The notes under the pieces are model-generated. The model was given only the letters and a program-made list of their open reading frames with translations. It had not been told where the DNA came from and did no database searches. From Caulobacter sp. Root1455 (GTDB lineage Bacteria > Pseudomonadota > Alphaproteobacteria > Caulobacterales > Caulobacteraceae), in NCBI RefSeq assembly GCF_001426905.1, contig NZ_LMFQ01000025.1, positions 1-64,000 on the forward strand: a stretch of DNA of 64,000 nt, written 5' to 3'. Positions 25,838 through 34,344 of the stretch are shown one piece after another (position 1 is the first letter of the stretch; every line of letters begins with the position of its first letter). The translations under genes were made by a program, and so were the position numbers.

Positions 25838-26539
25838 TCAGCCGCCGAGAGTGAGCGCCCGGGCGGGATCTCGCGGATGGATTAAGACGACCCGCGAGAA
25901 GCATTTGAGGTCGATGTCGTCACCGATCCTGGCACGTTCGTCGGCATTGAGGTCTGGTCCTATGTGGTCGGGCAGGACCAGCCACCATTCCCTGTATCGG
26001 CCCATGCTCGGCGCGATCTTCTTGGCCTTTTCGGTGATGCAGAGGTTGAGGTTACGGAGGATTTCAGCGGCCACGAAGCCGCCGGCGTCGTAGTCGACGA
26101 AGCCGCCCAACATGTAGAAGTCGTCCACGGGTATGGAGGCCGGGGCGATCTCAAGCCGCAAGTTTGCGACCGGCACGAGTTCCGCGCCGCCTGGAGCCGG
26201 CGCAGCCTGAAAGGCCGCCAGGGCCGCGGGTAGCTCGCGCTTGGCCCGCTTCCCGTCGATTGGGCGGCGAAAGTCGTAGGTCACCCACCAGCCCCTCCGG
26301 TCCGGTGCGGGACCGAAGGTCGGCAGCAGGTTTTCGATGAAGCGGATGAGGCCGTGCTGCAGATCCTCCAGCCCGTCGTAGCCGTCCAGGCCTTCATGGT
26401 GCTGATTGAGGCGCCGGACCTCGATGGCGATATCGCCGATCGCGAAATCTGGTGTCGTCTGGCCGTCGGGCTCGAAGACGACTGGGCCCAGGCCCAGGCT
26501 CTCCAGATAAGTCAGCGCCTGTTGTTCCGAGAGGTTCAT
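25838..26539 (-). CDS. Unknown protein with PD-(D/E)XK-like nuclease signature
   Basis: 233 residues. ATG 26539 is preceded by GAGGAG at 9 bases. The N-terminus reads TYLESLGLGPVVFEPDGQ, then TPDFAIGDIAIEVRRLNQ (residues ~29-46). The PD-F...IAIEVRR arrangement fits the core strand pair of PD-(D/E)XK restriction-like folds, with Arg in the usual Lys position. The remainder is unannotated mixed alpha/beta. It sits inside the defence run on the same strand as its neighbours, 200 bp upstream of the HEPN-like gene. A nuclease role is an inference from that motif. Confidence 0.6.
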   Translation of the reverse strand: MNLSEQQALTYLESLGLGPVVFEPDGQTTPDFAIGDIAIEVRRLNQHHEGLDGYDGLEDLQHGLIRFIENLLPTFGPAPDRRGWWVTYDFRRPIDGKRAKRELPAALAAFQAAPAPGGAELVPVANLRLEIAPASIPVDDFYMLGGFVDYDAGGFVAAEILRNLNLCITEKAKKIAPSMGRYREWWLVLPDHIGPDLNADERARIGDDIDLKCFSRVVLIHPRDPARALTLGG

Positions 26540-26590
26540 GACTTCAACTCCTCGGACAGGGCAGGGGCGGCAATCGCGCGCGGGTCACGG

Positions 26591-26824
26591 TCACAGCGCC
26601 TCGAAGCTGGCCTGACTGACGTGGAACACCAGCATCGCCTCGGCCTTGACCTTGGGGATCCCTCGAACGGACGGATGGCAAAGGTGGCGCTTGTCGCCGT
26701 GCGTGATCCGGTAGTCGCGGCCGGCCTTGTAAACGCTGACCACGGCTGGGGTGCCATCAGCGCCGACCCCGCGCAGATGACCAAGCAGGATTTCCTTCGT
26801 TCGGGCCAAGACCAGGGTCTCCAT
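26591..26824 (-). CDS. Small hypothetical protein
   Basis: 77 residues with balanced composition and a plausible fold (METLVLARTKEILLGHLRG, VSVYKAGRDYRITHGDKRHL, EAMLVFHVSQASFEAL). The competing frames here are Arg/Ser/Pro-rich and look like shadows. No good ribosome binding site is seen before ATG 26824. It lies between the Schlafen-like and nuclease-like genes on the same strand. Function unknown. Confidence 0.5.
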   Translation of the reverse strand: METLVLARTKEILLGHLRGVGADGTPAVVSVYKAGRDYRITHGDKRHLCHPSVRGIPKVKAEAMLVFHVSQASFEAL

Positions 26825-26886
26825 GAAGATCGAACTGTCGATGAAGACAGCCTAGGCGCGGGGGGCGACAAAAGAGGACGTGTCGT

Positions 26887-28248
26887 TTAGCGGCCGTGCT
26901 CAAGGCGCCCCCGAACCACCCGTTCGACGAAGTCCGCGGTGAGGACTTCACCGCCAAACAGCGCGATCAGCGATTGCGTCGCCTTGCGGGCATAGGGGGC
27001 GACCGCCAATGGCGCGGTCGCGAGCGGGATCTCCACGAAGCTGACGGCCTCATCGTCAGCGGCCCGATCGAACGGCGGCCGCATTTCGCCCGACAGCGAG
27101 GTCAGCACGCGCCCCTGAAGGCCGGTCCAGCGAAACTGGAACCCAAGCACGGCCTCCTCGGCCGCCCAGCCCAGGGCCGCGGCGAACTGCAGACCCGCGG
27201 CCATCGCTTCGGCGACATCCTGGACCGCTAGGCCTGGATCAAAGCCGACGCCGGGCGTGCCGCCGTTGCGTTGGGCGAAGGCGTCGATCGGATACATTCG
27301 CCGCTGATAGAAGGCGCCCGTCGGGTCCGCGCGCATGAAGTCGAAAACCTGCCAGCCCTTGTCGATCACCACCCAGCTTTCCCAGGCGCCCTGCTTGATC
27401 ACCGGCGTCGCCGGCGGCCCCAGACCGCCCGCGTCCCACCAGAGGGTCATGCCGCCGTAGTGAGGATCAGCCACCTGTAAGGTCCGCCAGAAGGATTTGT
27501 CGGCAACCTGGTCTTCGCGCGGCGGCCAGATTTGCAAAGCCGTTTCCGCGCCGCCCCAGGCGGCTTGGAACGGGGGTGGACCATGTTCCACTAAAGCCGT
27601 GGCGAAGCGCTTCTTGCTCCGGTCCATCAGCGCAGCGGTCAGAGCCTTCAGATCGGGGGCGGCCACCGTTTCGATCGCCATCAGGCTCTTGATCAGCCCG
27701 GGGCTGACATCGGCCAGATGTCTGCGAATGAACGAAGCAACGTCGGCCTCGCGATTGTCGAAGCAGCGCTGGATCAGGTCGGGCCAGTCGCCGGCTTGAG
27801 CCAAAGCCGTGCTCACCGAGCCGTTTGTCCTGAGCGTGCGGACGTAGACGCCGTTCTCGGGGGTCTTGAGGATCGGCTTGCGCACGACCGCGGGAGAACG
27901 AACCCCCGAGGGGACCACGATAATCGGGTGTCGCACTCCCTGGCGCTCGGCGAAGCGCAGGGTGATCGGGGCGGGCAGGCTCAGGTGTTTGGAGACCAAG
28001 GTCTGCAGGTCGTCTTCGTTGAATATGGCCTCGACGTCCGGCGGGCCGCCCTCTGCGGTCGTTCGGCTGACATTGTCGATGCCGAAAACCAGATAACCGC
28101 CGTCCTGATTGTAAAGAGCGGCGACGGCGCGGACGATCTTCTCGCGGGCTTCGTCGGACGACGAATCCATCCAGCTTTTCAGTTCGACCCGCAGGCTCTC
28201 CGACGGCGCGTCAATCAAGCGCTGGAGGGTGTCTGGATCAGAATTCAT
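26887..28248 (-). CDS. Schlafen/AlbA_2-type DNA-binding domain protein
   Basis: 453 residues. The N-terminal ~140 residues match the AlbA_2 (Schlafen-like) domain: ESLRVELKSWMDSS with its conserved Glu-Leu-Lys, IVRAVAALYNQDGGYLVFGI and DN, and a later VYVRTLRTNGSVS. The C-terminal ~300 residues are not recognised. AlbA_2 proteins often act as DNA-binding or nuclease/ATPase-like regulators and are frequent in bacterial defence islands. It is the fifth gene upstream of GajB in the same direction. The C-terminal half could be a sensor or effector specific to this system. Confidence 0.75.
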   Translation of the reverse strand: MNSDPDTLQRLIDAPSESLRVELKSWMDSSSDEAREKIVRAVAALYNQDGGYLVFGIDNVSRTTAEGGPPDVEAIFNEDDLQTLVSKHLSLPAPITLRFAERQGVRHPIIVVPSGVRSPAVVRKPILKTPENGVYVRTLRTNGSVSTALAQAGDWPDLIQRCFDNREADVASFIRRHLADVSPGLIKSLMAIETVAAPDLKALTAALMDRSKKRFATALVEHGPPPFQAAWGGAETALQIWPPREDQVADKSFWRTLQVADPHYGGMTLWWDAGGLGPPATPVIKQGAWESWVVIDKGWQVFDFMRADPTGAFYQRRMYPIDAFAQRNGGTPGVGFDPGLAVQDVAEAMAAGLQFAAALGWAAEEAVLGFQFRWTGLQGRVLTSLSGEMRPPFDRAADDEAVSFVEIPLATAPLAVAPYARKATQSLIALFGGEVLTADFVERVVRGRLEHGR

Positions 28249-28412
28249 CAGGAACTCTCGACTTGCGGCGCATTTGCCAACTGCCGCTCAGCGCGCTTTG
28301 TGGGGGAGTTGTCGCCGTTAGCGCAGGCCGGTCAATGTCTAGTTCCTGGAGCCACACCAAGGTCCGGTTATGGCGCGATATTAACTACTGGGCGGACCTT
28401 CGAAATCTTAGT

Positions 28413-28434
28413 GGCTGCCGTTCGACCGGCAGCC
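28413..28434 (-). terminator. Stem-loop downstream of the SIR2 gene
   Basis: A perfect 8-bp inverted repeat GGCTGCCG/CGGCAGCC with a 6-base loop lies 25 bases past the SIR2 stop. On the minus strand it is followed by a weakly T-containing stretch (ACTAAGATTT). It is probably a transcription terminator separating SIR2 from the Schlafen-like gene. Confidence 0.5.
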
Positions 28435-28458
28435 AATTTCAATCTCGAATAGGTCGCG

Positions 28459-30234
28459 TTACCAAGGCGCGCCGGATTCGGCGTCCGCAATTCGCCGCAT
28501 GGTGTCGCTCATGCCCAAGGCTACGCAACGCCGCAGGAAATATTCCCGGGCCTTTTCTGCCCAGCGATTTTTGCCCTTCAAGCGCAGAGCTTTGATCACG
28601 GTTGCGGCGCATAATACTTCATCTACATCCCCTCTAGCAGGAAGTAGTTTCTTGCACCGATTCAGGCAAACAATAGCGGCGTACGGGCGAAAAGCCGCGA
28701 TATGAAATTCAGCGGCGCTTGCCCAATATTCCATCCAAATGTTGTCATCATTTATTGACTTGGCGTAAATCGATAATTTTTCAAACAGCGGCTCCGCCTC
28801 AGGAAGCAGGTTCATTTGAATGTTTGATAAAAATATCCCGTTATTCGCCTTAAATATATCTATGGGCTCTCCATGTAAGACCCTTCCTTGCATTGATGCC
28901 AGGAACGCCGCGCGCGCCATTCTTGGCCTAGAGGTATACAGAAGGTAGAGTCCTGCGCAATGCAGAGCTCGTGCGCGATGTAGCTGTACCTTGTATGGGC
29001 CACGCAATTTCGCAACTTTTAAGAGCCGGGAAAATGCCCTGAAGTGAATTAAAAATTCTCTCTTTCGTTCTAGGACGCAAAGAGCGTCAAGTATCATGTA
29101 CTCGTTGGATACCCTCGCATCTTCGCTCTTCATAGCCGGTCTAGCTCGCCGTGCGAGTCTCAGCATCTCTCCCCACGTGTCTTGCGATCTGGCGAGGTAT
29201 CGGAATGACCATTCCTTAATTCGACTTGCGCTGGACTTCTTGGAAATCGAGAGGCATTCACGAGCCGATACATAATTTCCTTGGTTTAGGGCCATTCTTC
29301 CCAACAAATACCAGCACTGATTCACGCTGTACTTGAATGATACGATATCTGCAGGCCTACCCACATCGCGGTGTAGCGGGAATAGTTTCGCAAGCAAATC
29401 GCCCTTTACGCAAGTGGTGGAAATGCCACGCCTTGTCCATTCTGATAGCAACTCATCTACACTCTCGGGAATTTCACTGCCCAAACACTCTAATCTCAAG
29501 GGGAAATTGTCATGGACAAACCAAGTGCAACTGGTCGGACTGGCCGCCTTCAGTGCGGGCTGGATGTCGAAGCTATCACTTGAACTATATCCGACCGCGA
29601 TAAGATCTCGCCCATTGATCATTTGAATCATCGATTGCAGATGCTGCGGGAAGCTTCCTATTTCGCTCCCTCGTACGACATCAAAGATAGTCACAGCTAC
29701 GCCGTCTGGTGAGGTATCTACAAAGCCTTTTCCGTCCCAGACTTGCGCGGTGCCGTGGGGCTTGATGAGATTGTGTTCGGCAAGAGCGATGTCGCCTCTC
29801 AGTAGAAGCGCATGCTCTATGAAGCAGTCGAAATTCGTCGTTACTACAATGGTGCCTTCGGAGATTAATTGCGCCAATAGCTGATGGTAGGGATTCGGGT
29901 GCGGTATAAGACTTGTTCTGCGGCGCCTGAGGCGCAATGGGGAGAGGAATCTATAAAATGGATCAATCTCTTTTAGGCAAAAGCAAATTAACTCGAAGCG
30001 AAGGCGCGGAAATGTTTCATTTCCCCAAATAATTGAATCAATGAACGTTGGCGAGGCCTTCAATTTACACTTAAAGTAATTTGAAAGTGCTTCCATGAAC
30101 TCGTTGACGGTATAAGCGCAGGTGGGAGCCGGAACCGATATTCCGCTGCCGCATAGGACGATCAGGCGCGCGGGATCAGCTGGTTCGGCAAAAGCCTGGA
30201 CGCTTTCTGCTAGCGCTGCCGGCTCAGTCAACAT
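28459..30234 (-). CDS. SIR2-like NAD-hydrolase domain protein with helical C-terminus
   Basis: 591 residues from ATG 30234, with GGAGG 8 bases upstream. The N-terminal SIR2 fold shows LIVLCGSGISVP (residues ~24-35), IVVTTNFDCFIEHA (~128-141), LIKPHGTAQ (the catalytic His region) and LIAVGYSSSDSFDI. Residues ~300-590 are a long helical, TPR-like array. SIR2 plus a helical sensor domain is the layout of many anti-phage NAD-depleting abortive-infection proteins. The gene is clearly AT-richer than its neighbours (codons such as AAT, TTT, ATA), a sign of recent transfer. It appears to be a single-gene unit closed by a stem-loop. Confidence 0.8.
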   Translation of the reverse strand: MLTEPAALAESVQAFAEPADPARLIVLCGSGISVPAPTCAYTVNEFMEALSNYFKCKLKASPTFIDSIIWGNETFPRLRFELICFCLKEIDPFYRFLSPLRLRRRRTSLIPHPNPYHQLLAQLISEGTIVVTTNFDCFIEHALLLRGDIALAEHNLIKPHGTAQVWDGKGFVDTSPDGVAVTIFDVVRGSEIGSFPQHLQSMIQMINGRDLIAVGYSSSDSFDIQPALKAASPTSCTWFVHDNFPLRLECLGSEIPESVDELLSEWTRRGISTTCVKGDLLAKLFPLHRDVGRPADIVSFKYSVNQCWYLLGRMALNQGNYVSARECLSISKKSSASRIKEWSFRYLARSQDTWGEMLRLARRARPAMKSEDARVSNEYMILDALCVLERKREFLIHFRAFSRLLKVAKLRGPYKVQLHRARALHCAGLYLLYTSRPRMARAAFLASMQGRVLHGEPIDIFKANNGIFLSNIQMNLLPEAEPLFEKLSIYAKSINDDNIWMEYWASAAEFHIAAFRPYAAIVCLNRCKKLLPARGDVDEVLCAATVIKALRLKGKNRWAEKAREYFLRRCVALGMSDTMRRIADAESGAPW

Positions 30235-30645
30235 TGGCGTAGCCTCCAACAAAGGGGCGGCTCTTTGCGCGCCGACGTGAAGCTGCTCACCTACGATGTT
30301 GAAACTTGGTCAGCCACCCAAGAAGAATAGTAATAAGATTCGGATCAAGCTACTCGCTATACAACGGATGAGGTCCGTACCCCGCAGATCGGGCCGCGTG
30401 GACAGGGTCGCTTGGTTTTCCAACATGTTTTCGCCGGATCATGCGGACGTCAGGACACCGGCAGGCCATCTCTTATTCGAGCTGATTGCAGATAATCTTT
30501 GACCTTTGAACGTCCGAATTCTGGAGCGGCCTGCATGTCCGCAACTGGCGCATGAAGGCCGGGGAGGTCTGCGAGGCTGGCGTCGCCCGATTCGCGACCA
30601 AGGGCGGGAGCGGCTAAATCGCCAGCATTTTCCCTCATTTCGGCC
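30235..30645. other. Intergenic gap in defence island
   Basis: 411 bases with no convincing gene. A 68-codon plus-strand frame at 30296-30502 has no ribosome binding site and unlikely composition. The region probably holds the SIR2 promoter. Confidence 0.5.
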
Positions 30646-31527
30646 TTAAGACGTAAAGACTTGGACGTCCGGATCGTGAGGCAAGGCCGACCAGTCGTCG
30701 TTCTGGACGAGCGTCAGCACTAGGCGCGCGATTTGGGGCGAGGTCAGGATGCTCAAGTGATCGAGCTCGCGAGCGCTCAGGTGTGCTGCGTGAAGCCTCA
30801 CCGGCCCGTTGGCATAACCGGCGAAATCGAACTCGGCGAACTCCGTGCTCGTGCGCGCCACGATGTTATTCTTGCCTTCGGCGACGATGCCGTCGTGCGG
30901 TCGGGCGATGTGGGAAACGCGTTCGAGCCCCAGTGTCACCGCGCCCATCAAGCCCTTTCCGCTTCGATAGCGCCGGCTAGCGTGGAAATAGAGACCCGGG
31001 ATGCTGGCGTAGCGCTTGTTGGCGACGGCGGCGCGGACAGTCGGGCGATCACGTCGTTCCAGGAAGATGTCTTCGGCAAGGGTCAATTCCACGACCCCGG
31101 GGCAGCGAGCCAGCGGAGAGACCCAGCGGACGCCGCCCATGAATTCCTGGCCAAGAAACCCAAGTTGCGATGTCGTGACGGCCCCTCGGTTGGGCGTGGC
31201 CAGAGTGATGACCGTCTGGACGGCCTTGAGGTTATGATCTGCGACGGCCAAGCGCGCTACGAGCCCGCCCATGCTGTAGCCCACCAGAACGATGTCGGTA
31301 CGCTTGAGCAAATCAAGCTGGGCGGCGAGGTGCGCCGCACTAAGGTGCAGCGGTTGGGTCCAGTCATAGTCGAAGATGGCGATGTCGGCCGCGGGCGTAT
31401 GCGAGCGGATCAAGTCGGCAAAGTCTGTCATCCCGGACGCCCTTTGCATGATCCCATGCACCAGGACGATCAGGCGGTCGCCATGACCGGTTTGGACAAA
31501 GAGCAGGCTGGGTGGCTTGCTCATCAT
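30646..31527 (-). CDS. Alpha/beta-hydrolase (lipase/acyl-hydrolase type) paired with the nucleotidyltransferase-like gene
   Basis: 293 residues, cytoplasmic (no signal peptide). Oxyanion-hole strand LIVLVHGIMQ (~19-28), nucleophile elbow LVGYSMGGLVARLA with Ser86, a late acid in RPHDGIV, and His in ELDHLSIL. It resembles PGAP1-like or esterase/lipase hydrolases. Its ATG overlaps the stop of the upstream gene (ATGA), so the two are translationally coupled and presumably act together. Located in the defence run, it might be an effector cleaving lipids or acyl groups when triggered. This is an inference, and the substrate is unknown. Confidence 0.75.
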   Translation of the reverse strand: MMSKPPSLLFVQTGHGDRLIVLVHGIMQRASGMTDFADLIRSHTPAADIAIFDYDWTQPLHLSAAHLAAQLDLLKRTDIVLVGYSMGGLVARLAVADHNLKAVQTVITLATPNRGAVTTSQLGFLGQEFMGGVRWVSPLARCPGVVELTLAEDIFLERRDRPTVRAAVANKRYASIPGLYFHASRRYRSGKGLMGAVTLGLERVSHIARPHDGIVAEGKNNIVARTSTEFAEFDFAGYANGPVRLHAAHLSARELDHLSILTSPQIARLVLTLVQNDDWSALPHDPDVQVFTS

Positions 31528-32948
31528 CCTTCTCCGAGCAACAGGACGCCTGGCTGCACTGGCTCATCCTCCTCGGCCGCATAGTACCGATGGCGATAGG
31601 CCTCCAGTTCGGTGGGACCCTCGAGCGCCGCCAAGGCAGCCAAGGTTTGCTCCAAGTCCGAAGGCGCCTGGCCCTGTACGACATTCAAGGCTTCATCAGG
31701 CCCACCGCCCAGGATGGGCTCGTTAAACCATTCGGGGTCCGACTCCTCGATCGTATGGGCCTGCAGGAAGGCGACACGGATAGCTTGGCCTGGGGCTCGC
31801 TCAAGCACAGGGCCGATGTCAATCCGCAGCCAGTGGGCGCCATTGGGCAGATCGCCTCCGACGGCCGTCGTGGCGTAAGGCCGCCCGGCTTGGTCGACGC
31901 AGAGAGCGGTGTAGACATGACTGCGCGGACCGGTGCGTCGCCAGATCAAGTGCAGGAATTCGCGCCGAGCGCCGTTCATGCCAAAGCCCGACGAAGGTGC
32001 ATGGCCCGCAGCCAGCGGGACGGGTAGGGTCATGCCGGCGGTGTCGAAGACCGGATCGATCTCGAAGGGGTCCGGGACCTTTTCGCGGGATGTGTCCACA
32101 AAGCGCGGATCAGCGTTGAAATCCAGATCGATGATGGGGGACGCGCGGAATTTCCCATCGGCCAAAGCGGCCGAGACGATCAAGGCTCTGCGCTCGTTGA
32201 ACGCCGGAGCGACGTCGGCAAAGCCTTGAAAGCCGCTGAAGAACGCGTCCAAAGCGCCCTGATCAGGCATCCGCGCCCGTAGTGCGGCGGTGAGGTAGTA
32301 GAGCCGACGCTTCAGCGGCCAAGAGCGGGCGAGCGCAGCCCGATCGTCGCTCTGCAGGAAGCGTTCGATAAAGCCTTCGTCCCCAATCACCCCGACGTTG
32401 CGATGGGAGATCACCGCCAGGTCCAACGCCGCTTCGATGGCGAGCAACAGGCTGAAAATCTCCAGGTCGGTCTCTTCGCGGCGTGCGGCGCTATCGGCGA
32501 AGCCTGGCCTGGCGATGCACCGAACGGCAAGCGCTTGCATGTCCTGCAGTGCGCGATCATCGACAGGGGCCGCCCGCCAAGAGTCGAATACGATATTTCG
32601 AAGCGGAATCTCCGCGCTCAGGGCGCGCCTTTTTTCCAGTCTCCTGCGCTCACCGTTCCCGGCGATCGACCAGCGGCACCAAATCGCCTCAGGGACCAGC
32701 GCCTGGATCGCCTCGTGGATCTTCGGCGTCAGGGCGTCATCCCCGTCATGCTCGAGATCGATGTCCGAACTGAACGGGCAAAGCTCGACTAGGCCTTGTT
32801 TAGAGAGGCTGTTGTGCATGAGGTGCATGGCCAGACGCGACGCTGTCCCGCCCGTCAGGCGCATGCGCACGCCGAATGCGTCGCCAACGGCCTTCAGGCC
32901 GCGAAACTGTGGAAGGTCGTAGAGCGTCAGGTCGAAGGGTTGAGCCAT
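31524..32948 (-). CDS. Unknown protein with nucleotidyltransferase-like N-terminus
   Basis: 474 residues. The N-terminus has RLTGGTASRLAMHLM (residues ~30-44), then FSSDIDLEHDG (~60-70). A Gly-Gly-Thr helix followed by a Asp-x-Asp pair is the arrangement of DNA polymerase beta-type nucleotidyltransferases, though the spacing is longer than usual. The middle is helical. The C-terminal ~200 residues are beta-rich (HLIWRRTGPRSHVYTALCVD, GDLPNGAHWLRIDIG) with no known match. It is translationally coupled to the hydrolase gene through ATGA. A nucleotide- or NMP-transferring sensor partnered with a hydrolase effector is plausible but untested. Confidence 0.65.
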   Translation of the reverse strand: MAQPFDLTLYDLPQFRGLKAVGDAFGVRMRLTGGTASRLAMHLMHNSLSKQGLVELCPFSSDIDLEHDGDDALTPKIHEAIQALVPEAIWCRWSIAGNGERRRLEKRRALSAEIPLRNIVFDSWRAAPVDDRALQDMQALAVRCIARPGFADSAARREETDLEIFSLLLAIEAALDLAVISHRNVGVIGDEGFIERFLQSDDRAALARSWPLKRRLYYLTAALRARMPDQGALDAFFSGFQGFADVAPAFNERRALIVSAALADGKFRASPIIDLDFNADPRFVDTSREKVPDPFEIDPVFDTAGMTLPVPLAAGHAPSSGFGMNGARREFLHLIWRRTGPRSHVYTALCVDQAGRPYATTAVGGDLPNGAHWLRIDIGPVLERAPGQAIRVAFLQAHTIEESDPEWFNEPILGGGPDEALNVVQGQAPSDLEQTLAALAALEGPTELEAYRHRYYAAEEDEPVQPGVLLLGEG

Positions 32949-33289
32949 GAGCGGGCTTACTCGCTACGAGGTCGCGACCAGTCGTCGCAAGCACTACCAT
33001 ACCGTGAATTAATGGCGCGCGTGGATCAAGCCGCTCTTCGACCGATGGAGGCGGACTGAATGTCTCGTTTCCGGAGCTGTGCCAACGTCAGCAATTGGCG
33101 CGGTCCGGCAGTGTACGGGCGTGGAAGTGCGGGCAGGCGGTGCGGGCAATGCGCCCATTCCCCAGGATGGCCCGGCTTTAGAACCGCACGGTCAAGGCTC
33201 GTCCACCATACAAGACTGTACGATCGGCCAACAACGGCGGTGTGAGTGCGCCCGCCCCGGCGGCGCCGATCACCACGATCTTGAGCGTT
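32949..33289. other. Intergenic stretch with no supported gene
   Basis: This stretch holds only fragmentary frames. It probably contains the promoter of the nucleotidyltransferase-hydrolase pair, but no clear -35/-10 was identified. Confidence 0.4.
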
Positions 33290-33433
33290 GGACCGCCGCT
33301 CGGCGCCGGGCGCGCCCCGCGGCCAGAGCGCAACCCTCGCCGGGCCGCCGGCGATCGCGCGCGGCGTCTCGGCCGCCGCCGCGAGCGGCGCGCCAGCCAG
33401 AAGCGCGACAAGGGCTACGGCGCGGACGAGCAT
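33290..33433 (-). pseudogene. 5' fragment of a secreted esterase-type gene
   Basis: Reading from ATG 33433, a signal peptide (LVRAVALVALLAGAPLAAAAE) is followed by ARVALWPRGAPGAERRSN. This resembles the LWP-GAPG-E-R-N opening of secreted alpha/beta-hydrolase esterases (acetyl-xylan esterase type). Homology ends after ~48 residues and the frame turns Arg-rich. About 290 bases beyond this, toward the Rhs locus, also show no intact gene. It is likely a decayed gene cut by rearrangement. Confidence 0.4.
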
Positions 33434-33726
33434 TGCGAACCTCCCGAACCGCGCCTGCGGTCCGTCTTCGCGATCCCGCCTCCACACTTTAGCGCGCGTC
33501 CCTGCTGCGATCATCGTCTAAGGCCGGCTTTGCCTGGCGCTAGCGGCGCGCGTAACTGGGGAGCGCCGAGCGCCGAATCGGGATCGACCTGGACGACGCC
33601 CTGGAGACGTCGGAGCAACTCGACCTTGGGCGCCAACGCCGCGGGCGGCGCAGTCTCAAGGCGACGCCCCAAAACAACCAGCGCCCGCGGCCGCCGTTTC
33701 TGGCGTCCCCACCGTGCCGCCCGACG

Positions 33727-34242
33727 TTACGACGATCGTATGATGGTGAAGGTCGGATAGATCGTGTGGCCATGTCCGTCCGACACGGCGTAGGTGAAGC
33801 TGGCGCCGGGGGCCCTGACGTTGTTGATGGTCGCATTGGCCCCGGAGAGGGTGCCCGTCGCGGCGTTGGTGAACCCCGTGAGCGAAACCAGCGTCAGCGC
33901 ATCGCCGTCGGGATCGGTGCAGGCCGGGCTTAGGGTGATCGGCTGAAGGGTCAGGGAGACGCCGGCGCCGCCATTTGGGATCGAACCGATATTGATCGAC
34001 CTGTTGGCGCAAGTCGGCGCCTGGTTGGTCGCGGGCGGCGCGCCATTGGTGACCTGCACGCGGGTGCGGTTAGCGGCGGCGTCGTAGGTGTAGGCGGTCT
34101 GAACACCCGACGTATAAGCCACGCCCGCCAGCCGGCCTTGAGCGTCATAGCTGAACGTCGCATTGGCTTGCGCCAACGCCCCTTGGGTCGCGGACCACAA
34201 CAGGCAGCATGCGGCCGCGCCGAGCAGAACACCTCGTGACAT
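33727..34242 (-). CDS. Small secreted protein with one Rhs repeat and an Ig/cadherin-like domain
   Basis: 171 residues from ATG 34242, with AGGGGGAACC upstream. The signal peptide is residues ~1-23 (CCLLWSATQGALAQA). Next comes a single YD repeat pair (FSYDAQGRLAGVAYTSGVQT, YTYDAAANRTRVQV). A beta-rich region follows (NQAPTCANRSINIGS, ACTDPDGDALTLVSL) typical of Ig-like or cadherin-like extracellular domains; it ends at FTIIRSS. It is divergent from the large Rhs gene with only ~100 bp between them, suggesting co-regulation. It could be an accessory surface or adhesion protein, or a shortened Rhs relative. Confidence 0.7.
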   Translation of the reverse strand: MSRGVLLGAAACCLLWSATQGALAQANATFSYDAQGRLAGVAYTSGVQTAYTYDAAANRTRVQVTNGAPPATNQAPTCANRSINIGSIPNGGAGVSLTLQPITLSPACTDPDGDALTLVSLTGFTNAATGTLSGANATINNVRAPGASFTYAVSDGHGHTIYPTFTIIRSS

Positions 34243-34344
34243 GGTTCCCCCTATCGTCGTTGTTCTCGAACAAACTACAACGTTGACGCGTACGCTAGCG
34301 CTACCGTAGGCTGAGGTCGAGACAGAAAACCCGGGGGGGAGTTG

